From NCBI RefSeq assembly GCF_016834655.1, contig NZ_JAENHP010000002.1:496001-560000 (forward strand): a stretch of DNA of 64,000 bases. Direction: 5' to 3'. Source of the stretch: Paractinoplanes ovalisporus (GTDB taxonomy: Bacteria > Actinomycetota > Actinomycetes > Mycobacteriales > Micromonosporaceae). The translations under genes and the position numbers were made by a program. Positions 8,673 through 16,545 of the stretch are shown here, one piece after another. Under the pieces are notes generated by a model that did no database searches, had not been told where the DNA came from, and saw only the letters and a program-made list of their open reading frames with translations. Positions within the stretch are counted from its first letter, which is position 1. Every line of letters starts with the position of its first letter.

Positions 8673-8803
8673 TGGCCGACGACGCGGGCGGCGACCTTTT
8701 GATGGGTGACGATGCGTTGGTAGGCGGCGACCGGCTGGTGGGCGGCGACGCATCGCGCCTCGGCGGGCGGAACGACGTGGGAATGGGTGGCTGCGTGTCA
8801 TGA
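8672..8803 (+). CDS. tiny coupled ORF, Gly/Asp-rich (43 aa)
   Basis: ATG overlaps the HEAT gene stop (TGATG at 8670-8674) and its own TGA overlaps the glycosyltransferase ATG (ATGA at 8800-8803). The product would be 43 residues, starting MADDAGGDLLMGDD, with a repeated LVGGD motif and no hydrophobic segment. The precise overlap at both ends suggests translational coupling, but the GGCGGCGAC-type repeats could also be a non-coding minisatellite that happens to stay open. No family recognised. Confidence 0.4.
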   Translation: MADDAGGDLLMGDDALVGGDRLVGGDASRLGGRNDVGMGGCVS

Positions 8804-10302
8804 GGGACTTCGTCCTCGCCGTGCTGCGGGGCGCCGACTACGCCGTGTTCGCGTACTTCGTGGCGCTCAACAGCAGCTACCTCATCATGATCGTGCTGGC
8901 CTCGGTCGAGTTCGCCAAGCATCTGCGGCGGGCCACGTTCGCCGGGGCCGACGACATGTTCCGCAGCCCGCTCACACTGCCCGTGTCGGTGATCGTCCCG
9001 GCCTACAACGAGGGCGCCGGCATCGTCCCGGCCGTCCAGGCGATGACCGCGCTGCGCTACCCCCGGTACGAGATCGTCGTGGTCGACGACGGCTCCACCG
9101 ATGACACGTTCGAGAAGCTGCGCGAGCACTTCGACCTGGTCGAGGTCCCGCGGGTGGTGCCGTCCGAGGTCCCGTACGAATCTCAGGTCGTCTCCGTGCA
9201 CGTCCCGCGCGGCGACAAGGGGTCACTCACGGTGGTCCGCAAGACGAACGGGGGCAAGGCCGACGCCCTCAACGTCGGGATCAACCTCGCCCGGCACCCG
9301 CTCGTCTGCATGGTCGACGCCGACTCCGTGCTCGACCCGGACGCGCTGCTCTCGGTGGCCAAGCCGTTCGCCGACGACCCGCTGCGGGTGGCGGCGTGCG
9401 GCGGCGTGGTGCGGATCGCCAACGGCTGCAAGGTGGTGGCCGGGCGTGTTGTCGACGTCCGGATGCCCCGTTCGTGGCTCGTACGCATCCAGGTCGTCGA
9501 GTATCTGCGGGCGTTCCTCATGAGCCGTACGGGCTGGTCCCGGCTCGGTGGCGTGGTGGTGATCAGCGGCGCGTTCGGCGTGTTCCGGCGCGACCTGCTC
9601 GTGCAGATCGGCGGGATGGCCCACGACACGATCGGCGAGGACGCGGAACTTGTCGTACGGCTGCACCACTACCTGCGCGACCGTGGCGAGGACTACCGGG
9701 TGATCTTCGTGGCCGAGCCGGTGAGCTGGAGCGAGGCGCCGTCGCACTGGAAGGTGCTGGGCTCGCAGCGCCGCCGCTGGCACCGGGGGATTGCCGAGAT
9801 CCTCACCAAGCACCGCCACATGATCTTCAATCCGCGCTACGGCCGGATCGGTCTGGTGGCGCTCCCGTACTACCTGATCTTCGAGCTGCTGGCGCCGTTC
9901 GTCGAGCTCGCGGCCCTGATCCTGCTGCCCCTCGGCCTCTGGGCCGACGCGATCGACATCGGCTTCGCGTGGCGTTTCGCTCTCGTCGCGTACGGCTATG
10001 GCCTGCTCGTCAGCCTGGTCGCGCTCTTCATCGAGGAGGTGTCGTTCCACCGTTACCCGCGGTGGAGCGACATGCTGCGCGGCGTGGTCGCGGCGGTGCT
10101 GGAGAACTTCGGCTACCGCCAGTTGCTCGCCCTCTGGCAGGTCTGGGGCGCCGCCGCCGCGTGGCGCGGCCGTCCCGCGGTCTGGGGCACGATGCACCGA
10201 ACCGGCTTCGACACCCACGACCCGACTCCGGTCGAGACGGTGGGCACCCCGACCAGCGGGGACGTCGAGGCGGCGGTCGGTGCCCCGAAGTCGCTTGGTT
10301 GA
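8800..10302 (+). CDS. processive family-2 glycosyltransferase (exopolysaccharide synthase type)
   Basis: 500-residue membrane glycosyltransferase of the hyaluronan/chitin/poly-GlcNAc/cellulose synthase superfamily. One N-terminal membrane segment (about 12-35) precedes the GT-A catalytic domain. Motifs: DDGS (96-99), DAD (173-175), GED (279-281) and QRRRW (323-327), the set expected of processive beta-glycan synthases. At least two C-terminal membrane segments (about 340-420) follow. It should extend a polysaccharide from a nucleotide sugar and move it across the membrane; the sugar cannot be told. It is last in the CheY/kinase/HEAT operon, so output may be signal-controlled. Confidence 0.9.
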   Translation: MRDFVLAVLRGADYAVFAYFVALNSSYLIMIVLASVEFAKHLRRATFAGADDMFRSPLTLPVSVIVPAYNEGAGIVPAVQAMTALRYPRYEIVVVDDGSTDDTFEKLREHFDLVEVPRVVPSEVPYESQVVSVHVPRGDKGSLTVVRKTNGGKADALNVGINLARHPLVCMVDADSVLDPDALLSVAKPFADDPLRVAACGGVVRIANGCKVVAGRVVDVRMPRSWLVRIQVVEYLRAFLMSRTGWSRLGGVVVISGAFGVFRRDLLVQIGGMAHDTIGEDAELVVRLHHYLRDRGEDYRVIFVAEPVSWSEAPSHWKVLGSQRRRWHRGIAEILTKHRHMIFNPRYGRIGLVALPYYLIFELLAPFVELAALILLPLGLWADAIDIGFAWRFALVAYGYGLLVSLVALFIEEVSFHRYPRWSDMLRGVVAAVLENFGYRQLLALWQVWGAAAAWRGRPAVWGTMHRTGFDTHDPTPVETVGTPTSGDVEAAVGAPKSLG

Positions 10303-10521
10303 GGGCCGCTGTCCCTACGCGCGGGACCGTATGGCTGGCGTCCCCGCCTCCGCGGAAGACCTGGCGCCCGGCCGTATGGTCATGCCCGCTGCGGTCGTTC
10401 TCGGGTTCTCCGTGACCCCCGGCTGACGCCCGTGGAACCGAGGCCGTACGGCTGAGTTCCGCAACCGCAGCGCACCCACCGGGTAACCGGCCGCGCACCG
10501 GCACCGGCCGATGCGATCGGT

Positions 10522-11670
10522 GTGAACCCCCGCATCCGTACGCGCCTCAGTGGCATCGTCCTGACTGCCACCGGCGTGTTGGCCGCCACGATGGCCGGAC
10601 CGCTCGATGCCGCGGCCGGGCCGCTCGATGCCACCACCGGACCGGGCACGGCGACCGTGGGGACGACGACAGTGGGCACGGCGACCGTGGGCGCGACGAC
10701 CGGGTGGCTCGATGCCACCACCGGACCGGGCCCAGCGGCCACGATGCCGGGACCGCTTGTGGCCGGCGCCGGGCCGGGCACCCCGACCTCCGCCGCCCCG
10801 GCGGCTGTCCCGCTCAAGGTCATGCCGCTGGGCGACTCGATCACCTGGGGCAGCGGGTCGGCGGACTCGCGGGTCGGCAACCGGACCGGTGCGCTCACGG
10901 CCGGCGGATACCGCATCGACCTGCGGGCCCGGCTCGCCGCCGCGGGACTGGACGTGGACTTCGTCGGCTCGCGGCAGGCCGGCCCGCCGGGGACGGACCG
11001 CGACAACGAGGGCCACCCCGGCTGGCGCATCGACCAGATCGCCGCGAACGTCGACGGCTGGCTGGCCACCTATCGGCCGGACGTGGTCCTGCTGCACATC
11101 GGCACCAACGACATGGCCCAGAACCGGAGCGTGGCGGCCTCGGCCGCCCGGCTGTCGGCGTTGATCGACCAGATCCGGGCCGCCCGCCCGGACGCCGCCA
11201 TCTTCGTGCAGAAACTCGTCCAGGGACACGTCGAGCCCGAGAAGAGCCGGATCGCGGCCTACAACACCGCGATCCCCGGCATCGTGGCCACCAAGGACGA
11301 CAACGTCCACCTGGTCGACCAGTCGTCGATCGGCGGCCTGTCGGAGTTCGACGACCTGCACCCGAACGACGACGGCTACGCCAAGATGGCCTTCAACCTC
11401 TACCGGGCCATGGCCGGGGTCTACGGCGACGGCGGCTGGCCCACCGGCAGCGACCCGTACGCGGCCACCACCCGGACCCTGTGTTTCCGGATCAACCGGA
11501 CCGTAGCCGGCGAGCAGACGTGGCACGCCCAGTGCGACCTCTGGACCCGGCACACCGGCACCGGCCGGAACGCGGCCGCCGAATGGAAGCGGCCCGCCCC
11601 GGCCACCGGCAAGCGCGCCGCGACCAGGTGGCTGTCCGACGACCCCTACGTGAGCAACCTGGGCGCTTAG
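10522..11670 (+). CDS. secreted SGNH/GDSL-family hydrolase
   Basis: 382 residues. Signal peptide about 1-25, a low-complexity Gly/Thr/Asp linker (27-95), then an SGNH esterase domain: block I GDSITWG (104-110, Ser106), GTND (194-197) and DLH (278-280, Asp278/His280). A short C-terminal extension of about 60 residues with two Cys follows. Such enzymes are carbohydrate or lipid esterases; the substrate is unknown. The linker is encoded by degenerate internal repeats. Convergent with the next regulator gene, 1 bp apart. Confidence 0.88.
   Translation: MNPRIRTRLSGIVLTATGVLAATMAGPLDAAAGPLDATTGPGTATVGTTTVGTATVGATTGWLDATTGPGPAATMPGPLVAGAGPGTPTSAAPAAVPLKVMPLGDSITWGSGSADSRVGNRTGALTAGGYRIDLRARLAAAGLDVDFVGSRQAGPPGTDRDNEGHPGWRIDQIAANVDGWLATYRPDVVLLHIGTNDMAQNRSVAASAARLSALIDQIRAARPDAAIFVQKLVQGHVEPEKSRIAAYNTAIPGIVATKDDNVHLVDQSSIGGLSEFDDLHPNDDGYAKMAFNLYRAMAGVYGDGGWPTGSDPYAATTRTLCFRINRTVAGEQTWHAQCDLWTRHTGTGRNAAAEWKRPAPATGKRAATRWLSDDPYVSNLGA
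10590..10750. repeat. degenerate internal repeats encoding the SGNH linker
   Basis: The block ctcgatgccaccaccggaccggg occurs twice (near 10622-10644 and 10709-10731), with a shorter ccgctcgatgccgcggccggg copy before it. Between them are several gcgaccgtgggcacgacg-like 15-18-bp units. All stay in frame and encode GPLDAT/TVGT-type repeats. Confidence 0.7.
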
Positions 11671-11671
11671 C

Positions 11672-12340
11672 TCAGCGGGGCTGTACGAGCCCGGTCTCGT
11701 AGGCGTAGACGACGGCGTGGACGCGGTCGCGCAGGTTCAGTTTGGTCAGGATCCGGGACACGTACGTCTTGACCGTCTCGGCGCCGATCACCAGGGTTCC
11801 GGCGATTTCGCGGTTGGACATGCCGGTGGCGATCAGCCTCAGGACCTCCAGCTCGCGCGGTGTCAGTGCCTCGGCCGCGGCCGAACCGCCGGCCGTGGTG
11901 GCGGGGCGGATGCGCTGGGCGAACCGGCCGATCAGCCGCCCGGTGACCGCCGGGGCGATCAGCGACTCGCCGCGGGCCACCGTGTGCACCGCCGCCACCA
12001 GTTCCGGCGGGGTCGCGTCTTTGAGCAGGAAGCCGCTGGCCCCGGCGTTCAGCGCGTCGTACACGTACTCGTCGAGGTTGAACGTGGTCACCACCAGAAC
12101 CTTCACCGGCTCGGCCACCTCGGGCCCGGCCAGCAGCGTGGTGGCCTGGATGCCGTCCATCACCGGCATCCGCACGTCCATCACCACGACGTCGGGCCGC
12201 AGGCGCCGGGCCAGGTCGACGCCCGTCCTGCCGTCGGAGGCCTCACCCACCACGGTCATGTCGGGCTGGGCGTCGAAAATGGTGACGAACCCGGTGCGTA
12301 CGAGGGCCTGGTCGTCACAGACCAGCACGGTGAGCGTCAT
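11672..12340 (-). CDS. LuxR/NarL-family response regulator
   Basis: 222 residues: receiver domain with D9-D10 and phospho-acceptor Asp55 (VVVMDVRMPV), then a C-terminal LuxR-type helix-turn-helix (LTPRELEVLRLIATGMSNREIA). Its ATG overlaps the stop of the upstream kinase by 4 nt (ATGA at 12340-12337), so the pair is translationally coupled. It is third in the CPBP protease / kinase / regulator operon. Confidence 0.93.
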   Translation of the reverse strand: MTLTVLVCDDQALVRTGFVTIFDAQPDMTVVGEASDGRTGVDLARRLRPDVVVMDVRMPVMDGIQATTLLAGPEVAEPVKVLVVTTFNLDEYVYDALNAGASGFLLKDATPPELVAAVHTVARGESLIAPAVTGRLIGRFAQRIRPATTAGGSAAAEALTPRELEVLRLIATGMSNREIAGTLVIGAETVKTYVSRILTKLNLRDRVHAVVYAYETGLVQPR

Positions 12341-13668
12341 CGCCGGGGCCTCCGCGGGGACGTGGACGGGCTCGGCGAGGGGCCGGCGGGAGAAGGCGGC
12401 GGGGAGCCGGGAGTCGGCGGCGAGGAGGATGCGCGCGCCGGCGGGGAGGAGTCGGCGGGGATGTGGGCGTCGACGGCGAAGACCCGGTCGCGGGGGCCCG
12501 CGGTGAGGTCGCCGCCGAAGACCTCGACCCGTTCGCGCAGGCCGGCCAGGCCCCGACCGGAACCGCCGACCGGGACGGTGGCGCCGCCGACCTGATCGGT
12601 GGTGATCACGAGGTGCACGCCGTCGGGACGGTAGCCGAGGCGCACCACCGTACGGCCGCCGGTCGCGTATTTCATCGCGTTGGTCAGCGACTCCTGCACC
12701 ACCCGGTACGCGGTGATCTGCCGCCCCTCACTCAGCGCCGGCGCCTGACCGTCTTCGACCAGCTCGACCGGCTGCCCGGCGGCCCGGCTCCGCTCGACGA
12801 GCGACGCGATGTCGGTGAGCCCGGGCTGGCGATGCCGGGAGTCGGAGCCGGGCGGCGCCGCTCCCGAGACCCGGGCCGGGTCGAGCACGCCGAGCAGGTC
12901 GCGCAGCTCGCCCAGCGCCCGCCGCCCGGTGTCACCGATCGCGACCAGCGCGTCGGTGGTGCGCGCCGGGTCGGCGGTGAGGAACTGGGCCGCCCCCGAC
13001 TGCACGACGATCGCCGTCACGTGGTGGGTGACCACGTCGTGCAGTTCGCGGGCGATCCGCGCCCGCTCGGCGTCGCGGATCTCGGCCGCGACCAGGCGCT
13101 GCCGCTCGGCCTCGCCGGCGCGGCGGTCACGCACCCACGCCCCGGCCAGCCAGGCGCCGGCCAGGCAGAGGTAGAAGACCACGTAATCGGACAGGTGGGC
13201 GGCCGAGCCGGCCCGGTGCAGACCCCAGGACAGGCCCGCGTACGCCACCGTGGCCGCCCCGGCCGCGACGAGCCGGAACCGTGGCAGGTAGGCCGCCGCG
13301 CTGTAGAGCGCGATGACCACGCCCAGGCTGGCGAAGCTCGCATTGCCCCGCAGTTCCTGAACCACGAAGCCCGCGGTGACCACGGTCAGGGTGACCGCGG
13401 GGGCGACCCGGCGGACGGCGAGCGGCAGCGCCATGGCGAGGGCGGCGGCAATGGCCAGGGCGTCGAGGGGCCGCACCGGCAACTCGCCGAGCCGGGTGCC
13501 CTGGCCGGAGAGTGGGGGCAGGAAGGCCAGCACCACCAGGAGCAGCGCGAGCAGACCGTCGCGGACCAGCACCGGGCGGGCGCGCCACTCCGCCGCCCAG
13601 CGCCTCGAGCGCCGGGCCAGCGGGGCGGGAATCCGTGGCACGGGGGCAGCGTAGCCGTCAGAACTCAC
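12337..13668 (-). CDS. DesK/NarL-type sensor histidine kinase
   Basis: 443 residues with four or five membrane segments (35-180), HisKA_3 box ERARIARELHDVVTHHV (His210), N box ESLTNAMKYATGG and G box GSGRGLAGLRERV. The start is set at GTG 13668 because it forms a GTGA overlap with the upstream protease stop; the longer open frame is antisense to that protease. The last about 40 residues are an unusual Ser/Pro/Arg tail encoded by GGCGGGGAG-like repeats, perhaps grown past an older C-terminus. It should phosphorylate the regulator encoded directly downstream. Confidence 0.88.
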   Translation of the reverse strand: MSSDGYAAPVPRIPAPLARRSRRWAAEWRARPVLVRDGLLALLLVVLAFLPPLSGQGTRLGELPVRPLDALAIAAALAMALPLAVRRVAPAVTLTVVTAGFVVQELRGNASFASLGVVIALYSAAAYLPRFRLVAAGAATVAYAGLSWGLHRAGSAAHLSDYVVFYLCLAGAWLAGAWVRDRRAGEAERQRLVAAEIRDAERARIARELHDVVTHHVTAIVVQSGAAQFLTADPARTTDALVAIGDTGRRALGELRDLLGVLDPARVSGAAPPGSDSRHRQPGLTDIASLVERSRAAGQPVELVEDGQAPALSEGRQITAYRVVQESLTNAMKYATGGRTVVRLGYRPDGVHLVITTDQVGGATVPVGGSGRGLAGLRERVEVFGGDLTAGPRDRVFAVDAHIPADSSPPARASSSPPTPGSPPPSPAGPSPSPSTSPRRPRR

Positions 13669-14501
13669 CGCCAGGACGCCCTGTGGACAAGCCCGCGGCG
13701 ACGAGCCGTACGGAGCAGGAAGTAGGAAGCCACCACCCCGATGAGCACCGCATAGATGCTGGCCTCGGGGCCGAACCCGCCGCCGCTGACGATGGCCGGG
13801 CCGTGCGGCTGGCCGAGCAGCAGGCCGCCCACAGTGCCGTCCGAGCCCGACGTGGTGGCGCCGAAGATGCCCGACTCGGCGAAGTTCCAGCCCCAGTGCA
13901 GCCCGATCGGCACCCACAGGTTGCGGAACAGCACGTACGACGCCCCGAGCAGCAGCCCCGCCTCGACCGCGATCGCCGCCGCGCCCCACACCGTGCCGCC
14001 GGGGTTGAGCAGGTGCAGGCCGCCGAAGAGCAGGCCCGACACGATCAGTGCGACCACCGTGCCCGCCCACTCCTCGACCACCCGGAACAGCACCCCGCGG
14101 AACAGCAGCTCCTCCAGGGTGGCGATCGCCGCCATCAGCCCGAACGTCGCGATCATGTCGCCGGCCGAGCCGTAGCCGGGGAAACGCCAGCCGTTGCTGA
14201 CCGTGATGAGCAGCATCAGCGCGAAGAACAGCGCGACCCCTGTCCACAGGCCGCGCAGCACCCCTTGACGAAGAGACGCCCGTGCGATCTCGGTGGTCGG
14301 CCGCTGCTCCACCCACCCGACGAGCCGTGAATAGAGGAACAGCGCGCCGGCCGCGATCGCGAAACCGACTGACACGCCGGTGACCGGGTTGCGGGCGGCC
14401 AGCGCGGCCAGCGGCGCCAGCAACAGATCCAGGGCGAGGAAGGCAACGAAGAGGAAGAGGAGGCGCAGTCCGATGGGGCGGAGCCGGCGAGGGGTTGTCA
14501 T
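13665..14501 (-). CDS. CPBP (CAAX-like) family intramembrane protease
   Basis: 278 residues with about eight membrane segments. CPBP signature: EELLFR with Glu130/Glu131 and Arg135, FGGLHLLN (His163) and HWGWN (His202/Asn206). These are the residues expected of glutamic-type intramembrane proteases of the Rce1/Abi family. The start is ATG 14501 (MTTPRRLRPIGLRLLF); the upstream part of the frame lacks a ribosome site. It is first in an operon with a kinase and a regulator, so it may take part in signal sensing or processing for that system (inference). Confidence 0.88.
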   Translation of the reverse strand: MTTPRRLRPIGLRLLFLFVAFLALDLLLAPLAALAARNPVTGVSVGFAIAAGALFLYSRLVGWVEQRPTTEIARASLRQGVLRGLWTGVALFFALMLLITVSNGWRFPGYGSAGDMIATFGLMAAIATLEELLFRGVLFRVVEEWAGTVVALIVSGLLFGGLHLLNPGGTVWGAAAIAVEAGLLLGASYVLFRNLWVPIGLHWGWNFAESGIFGATTSGSDGTVGGLLLGQPHGPAIVSGGGFGPEASIYAVLIGVVASYFLLRTARRRGLVHRASWR

Positions 14502-14607
14502 GCGAAAAACGCTATTGACGTACGCCGTGGGAACAGTCACCTCGCGGTGGGCAATCGGGGGTAGCTCGCACGGGGGATGGGCCCGAAAACGATCACCCAA
14601 CGTATCG

Positions 14608-15573
14608 ATGGAAGTGCCCAGCGTACGAAGGTTTGAGTCTTCGCGCCGGAGGCGGCACTATGCTTCGGTGCGGCGATCCCGGAACCTCATCATTGCTGTG
14701 GCGGCAGCCGTGATCCTCGGCGGCGGAGGCCTCATCGTTCTCGGCATGGGCGACGACGACGGGGGCGGTCTTCTGCCCACCTCGCTGTCGGGTGGTGAGA
14801 AGGCCAAGCCGGCCGGTCCCAGCCCCGAAGAGCTGGCCCGCATCGAGCGGGCGAAACGGGCCAAACAGCTCGACGCGGCCCTCAAGCTGGTCGCGGCCGA
14901 GACCCCCGACTTCTCGGTCGCCCTCATCGACAAGAAGACCGGCCAGACGTACGCGTATCAGGGCACCACGAAGTTCGACACCGCGAGCATCGTCAAGGCG
15001 CAGATCCTCGCCTGTGAGCTGCTGAAGGCCCAGGACGCCGACCGCGAACCCACCGAGGGCGAGATGGCGCTGGCCACGCCCATGATCCAGCTCAGCGACA
15101 ACAACGCCACGACCGAGCTGTTCGAGCACCTGGGTGGCAAGAGCGCGATCACCAAGTGCAACAAGCGCCTCGGGCTGAGCCAGACGACCGTGAACAAGGC
15201 CTGGGGTCTCACCAAGACCACGGCCACCGACCAGGTCAAGCTGCTCTCGAAGCTCGTCGACACCCGCGGCCCGCTCGACGCGGACTCCCGCAAGACGGCG
15301 TTCTCGCTGATGAACACCGTCGACGACACGCAGGACTGGGGTGTGCCGGCGGTCGCCAACCCGGGCGAGACGACCACGGTCAAGAACGGCTGGGACACCC
15401 GCTCGGCCGACGGCGGCCTGTGGGCGGTCAACACGATCGGCCGGGTGACCTCGACGGACGGCAGCGTGAACGTGTCGCTGGCCGTGCTGTCGCACAACAA
15501 CCAGTCCATGGACAGCGGCATCGAGCTGGTCGAGAAGGTCGCGAAGCTGACCCGCGAGCACCTGAAATATTGA
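14608..15573 (+). CDS. membrane-anchored beta-lactamase-like serine hydrolase
   Basis: 321 residues from ATG 14608. Basic N-terminus, one membrane segment (about 26-46), Gly/Asp-rich stretch, then a class-A beta-lactamase fold domain. It has Ser127-x-x-Lys130 (SIVK), SDN (163-165) and a KNG triad motif in place of KTG. The class-A Glu166 equivalent is not obvious, so a peptidase or hydrolase role, rather than antibiotic resistance, is likely. GTG 14668 (MRRSRNLII), with GGAGG further upstream, is an alternative start. Confidence 0.8.
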   Translation: MEVPSVRRFESSRRRRHYASVRRSRNLIIAVAAAVILGGGGLIVLGMGDDDGGGLLPTSLSGGEKAKPAGPSPEELARIERAKRAKQLDAALKLVAAETPDFSVALIDKKTGQTYAYQGTTKFDTASIVKAQILACELLKAQDADREPTEGEMALATPMIQLSDNNATTELFEHLGGKSAITKCNKRLGLSQTTVNKAWGLTKTTATDQVKLLSKLVDTRGPLDADSRKTAFSLMNTVDDTQDWGVPAVANPGETTTVKNGWDTRSADGGLWAVNTIGRVTSTDGSVNVSLAVLSHNNQSMDSGIELVEKVAKLTREHLKY

Positions 15574-15706
15574 CGTAACCACATGAGTGAGCGTTAAGGA
15601 ATACTCGCCGGTAAGTTCTTCGGCCGGGCGGAAGATGTCATCGACCGGCATGGATTCGTTCACCGGATGATCGGAGCCTCGGAGCAACCCCTTCCAGGAG
15701 GCTCCG

Positions 15707-16201
15707 ATGACCCGACGTTTCCTCACCGTCCTGCTCCTCGCCGTCGCCGTCCTCTTCCCGGCCAGTGCCGCCTACGCCGCGGACTCCAAGGCCACCGTCC
15801 TCGCCCGGTGGACGCAGCCGACCGCTGCCAGCACCACGGCCTGGAACGACGCCCGCACCAACCGTCAGCCGTGGGCGTCGTACAACTTCGACTGGTCCAC
15901 CGACTACTGCTCGTCGAGCCCGGACAACCCGCTCGGGTTCAAGTTCGACCTGTCCTGCTGGCACCACGACTTCGGCTACCGCAACTACAAGGCGATCGGC
16001 ACGTTCTCCGCGAACAAGTCCCGCATCGACGACACGTTCTACGCCGACCTGAAGCGGGTCTGCGCCACCTACAGCTCGGTCTCGCAGGCCGCCTGCTACA
16101 GCCTGGCCTGGACCTACTACCAGGCCGTCAAGATCTTCGGCTCGGTCGCCGCAGTGAAACAGGCCGACATCGACAAGGCCGCCACGCTTCTCAAGAACTA
16201 G
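15707..16201 (+). CDS. secreted prokaryotic phospholipase A2
   Basis: 164 residues. Signal peptide 1-24 (ends AYA), mature domain with the bacterial PLA2 core CWHHDFGYRNY, where the His-Asp pair is catalytic, and four Cys that can make two disulfides (family norm). Start ATG has AGGAGG seven bases upstream. It should hydrolyse the sn-2 ester of phospholipids outside the cell. Confidence 0.92.
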   Translation: MTRRFLTVLLLAVAVLFPASAAYAADSKATVLARWTQPTAASTTAWNDARTNRQPWASYNFDWSTDYCSSSPDNPLGFKFDLSCWHHDFGYRNYKAIGTFSANKSRIDDTFYADLKRVCATYSSVSQAACYSLAWTYYQAVKIFGSVAAVKQADIDKAATLLKN

Positions 16202-16269
16202 CGCGGTATTCACTTTCACGTCATCGGCCGTTGGCAGCCCGCCGGCGGCCGGTGACGCATCCTGCAACG

Positions 16270-16452
16270 ATGTTCGGATTCCTGGTCGGCGGGCTCGCGG
16301 CCACCCTCGCCGCCGCGTGGGGCGTCATGGTCGCCATCCTCGACCAGCAGCCCGTGCCGAGCCGTCGTCAGCAGCACCTCTGCACGGCCCTGCTCGTCGC
16401 GCTGGGCGCCGTCGTGGTCATCGGAGGAGTCACCGCTACCGTGGCCGCATGA
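16270..16452 (+). CDS. small two-helix membrane protein (hypothetical)
   Basis: 60 residues, two predicted membrane helices (about 2-24 and 38-58) joined by a polar loop DQQPVPSRRQQH. ATG 16270 or in-frame GTG 16252 could be the start. Its stop overlaps the start of a 19-codon response-regulator-like fragment (ATGA at 16449-16452). No family recognised. Confidence 0.45.
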   Translation: MFGFLVGGLAATLAAAWGVMVAILDQQPVPSRRQQHLCTALLVALGAVVVIGGVTATVAA

Positions 16453-16508
16453 GGGTTGTGGTCGCCGAGGATCTGACGACCAGCATCATGATCACGATTC
16501 CGGTCTGA
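16449..16508 (+). pseudogene. vestigial start of a response regulator (19 codons)
   Basis: Reads MRVVVAEDLTTSIMITIPV then stop. The first ten residues equal the usual beginning of LuxR-type response regulators (MRVVVAEDLTLLR...), after which the match ends. The ATG overlaps the stop of the preceding small membrane ORF, as is typical of kinase/regulator pairs. Probably the surviving 5' end of a deleted regulator gene. Confidence 0.35.
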
Positions 16509-16545
16509 ACTGGCATCGCTTGCGCCCGGCAGGCAGCATGGCGGG

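Noticed and set aside
10331..10426. 31-codon ORF MAGVPASAEDLAPGR... after the glycosyltransferase
   Set aside because: No ribosome site, no overlap or conservation evidence; chance opening in GC-rich DNA.
14608..15573. Class A beta-lactamase giving drug resistance
   Set aside because: KNG replaces KTG and no clear Glu166 equivalent is visible, so resistance is not claimed.
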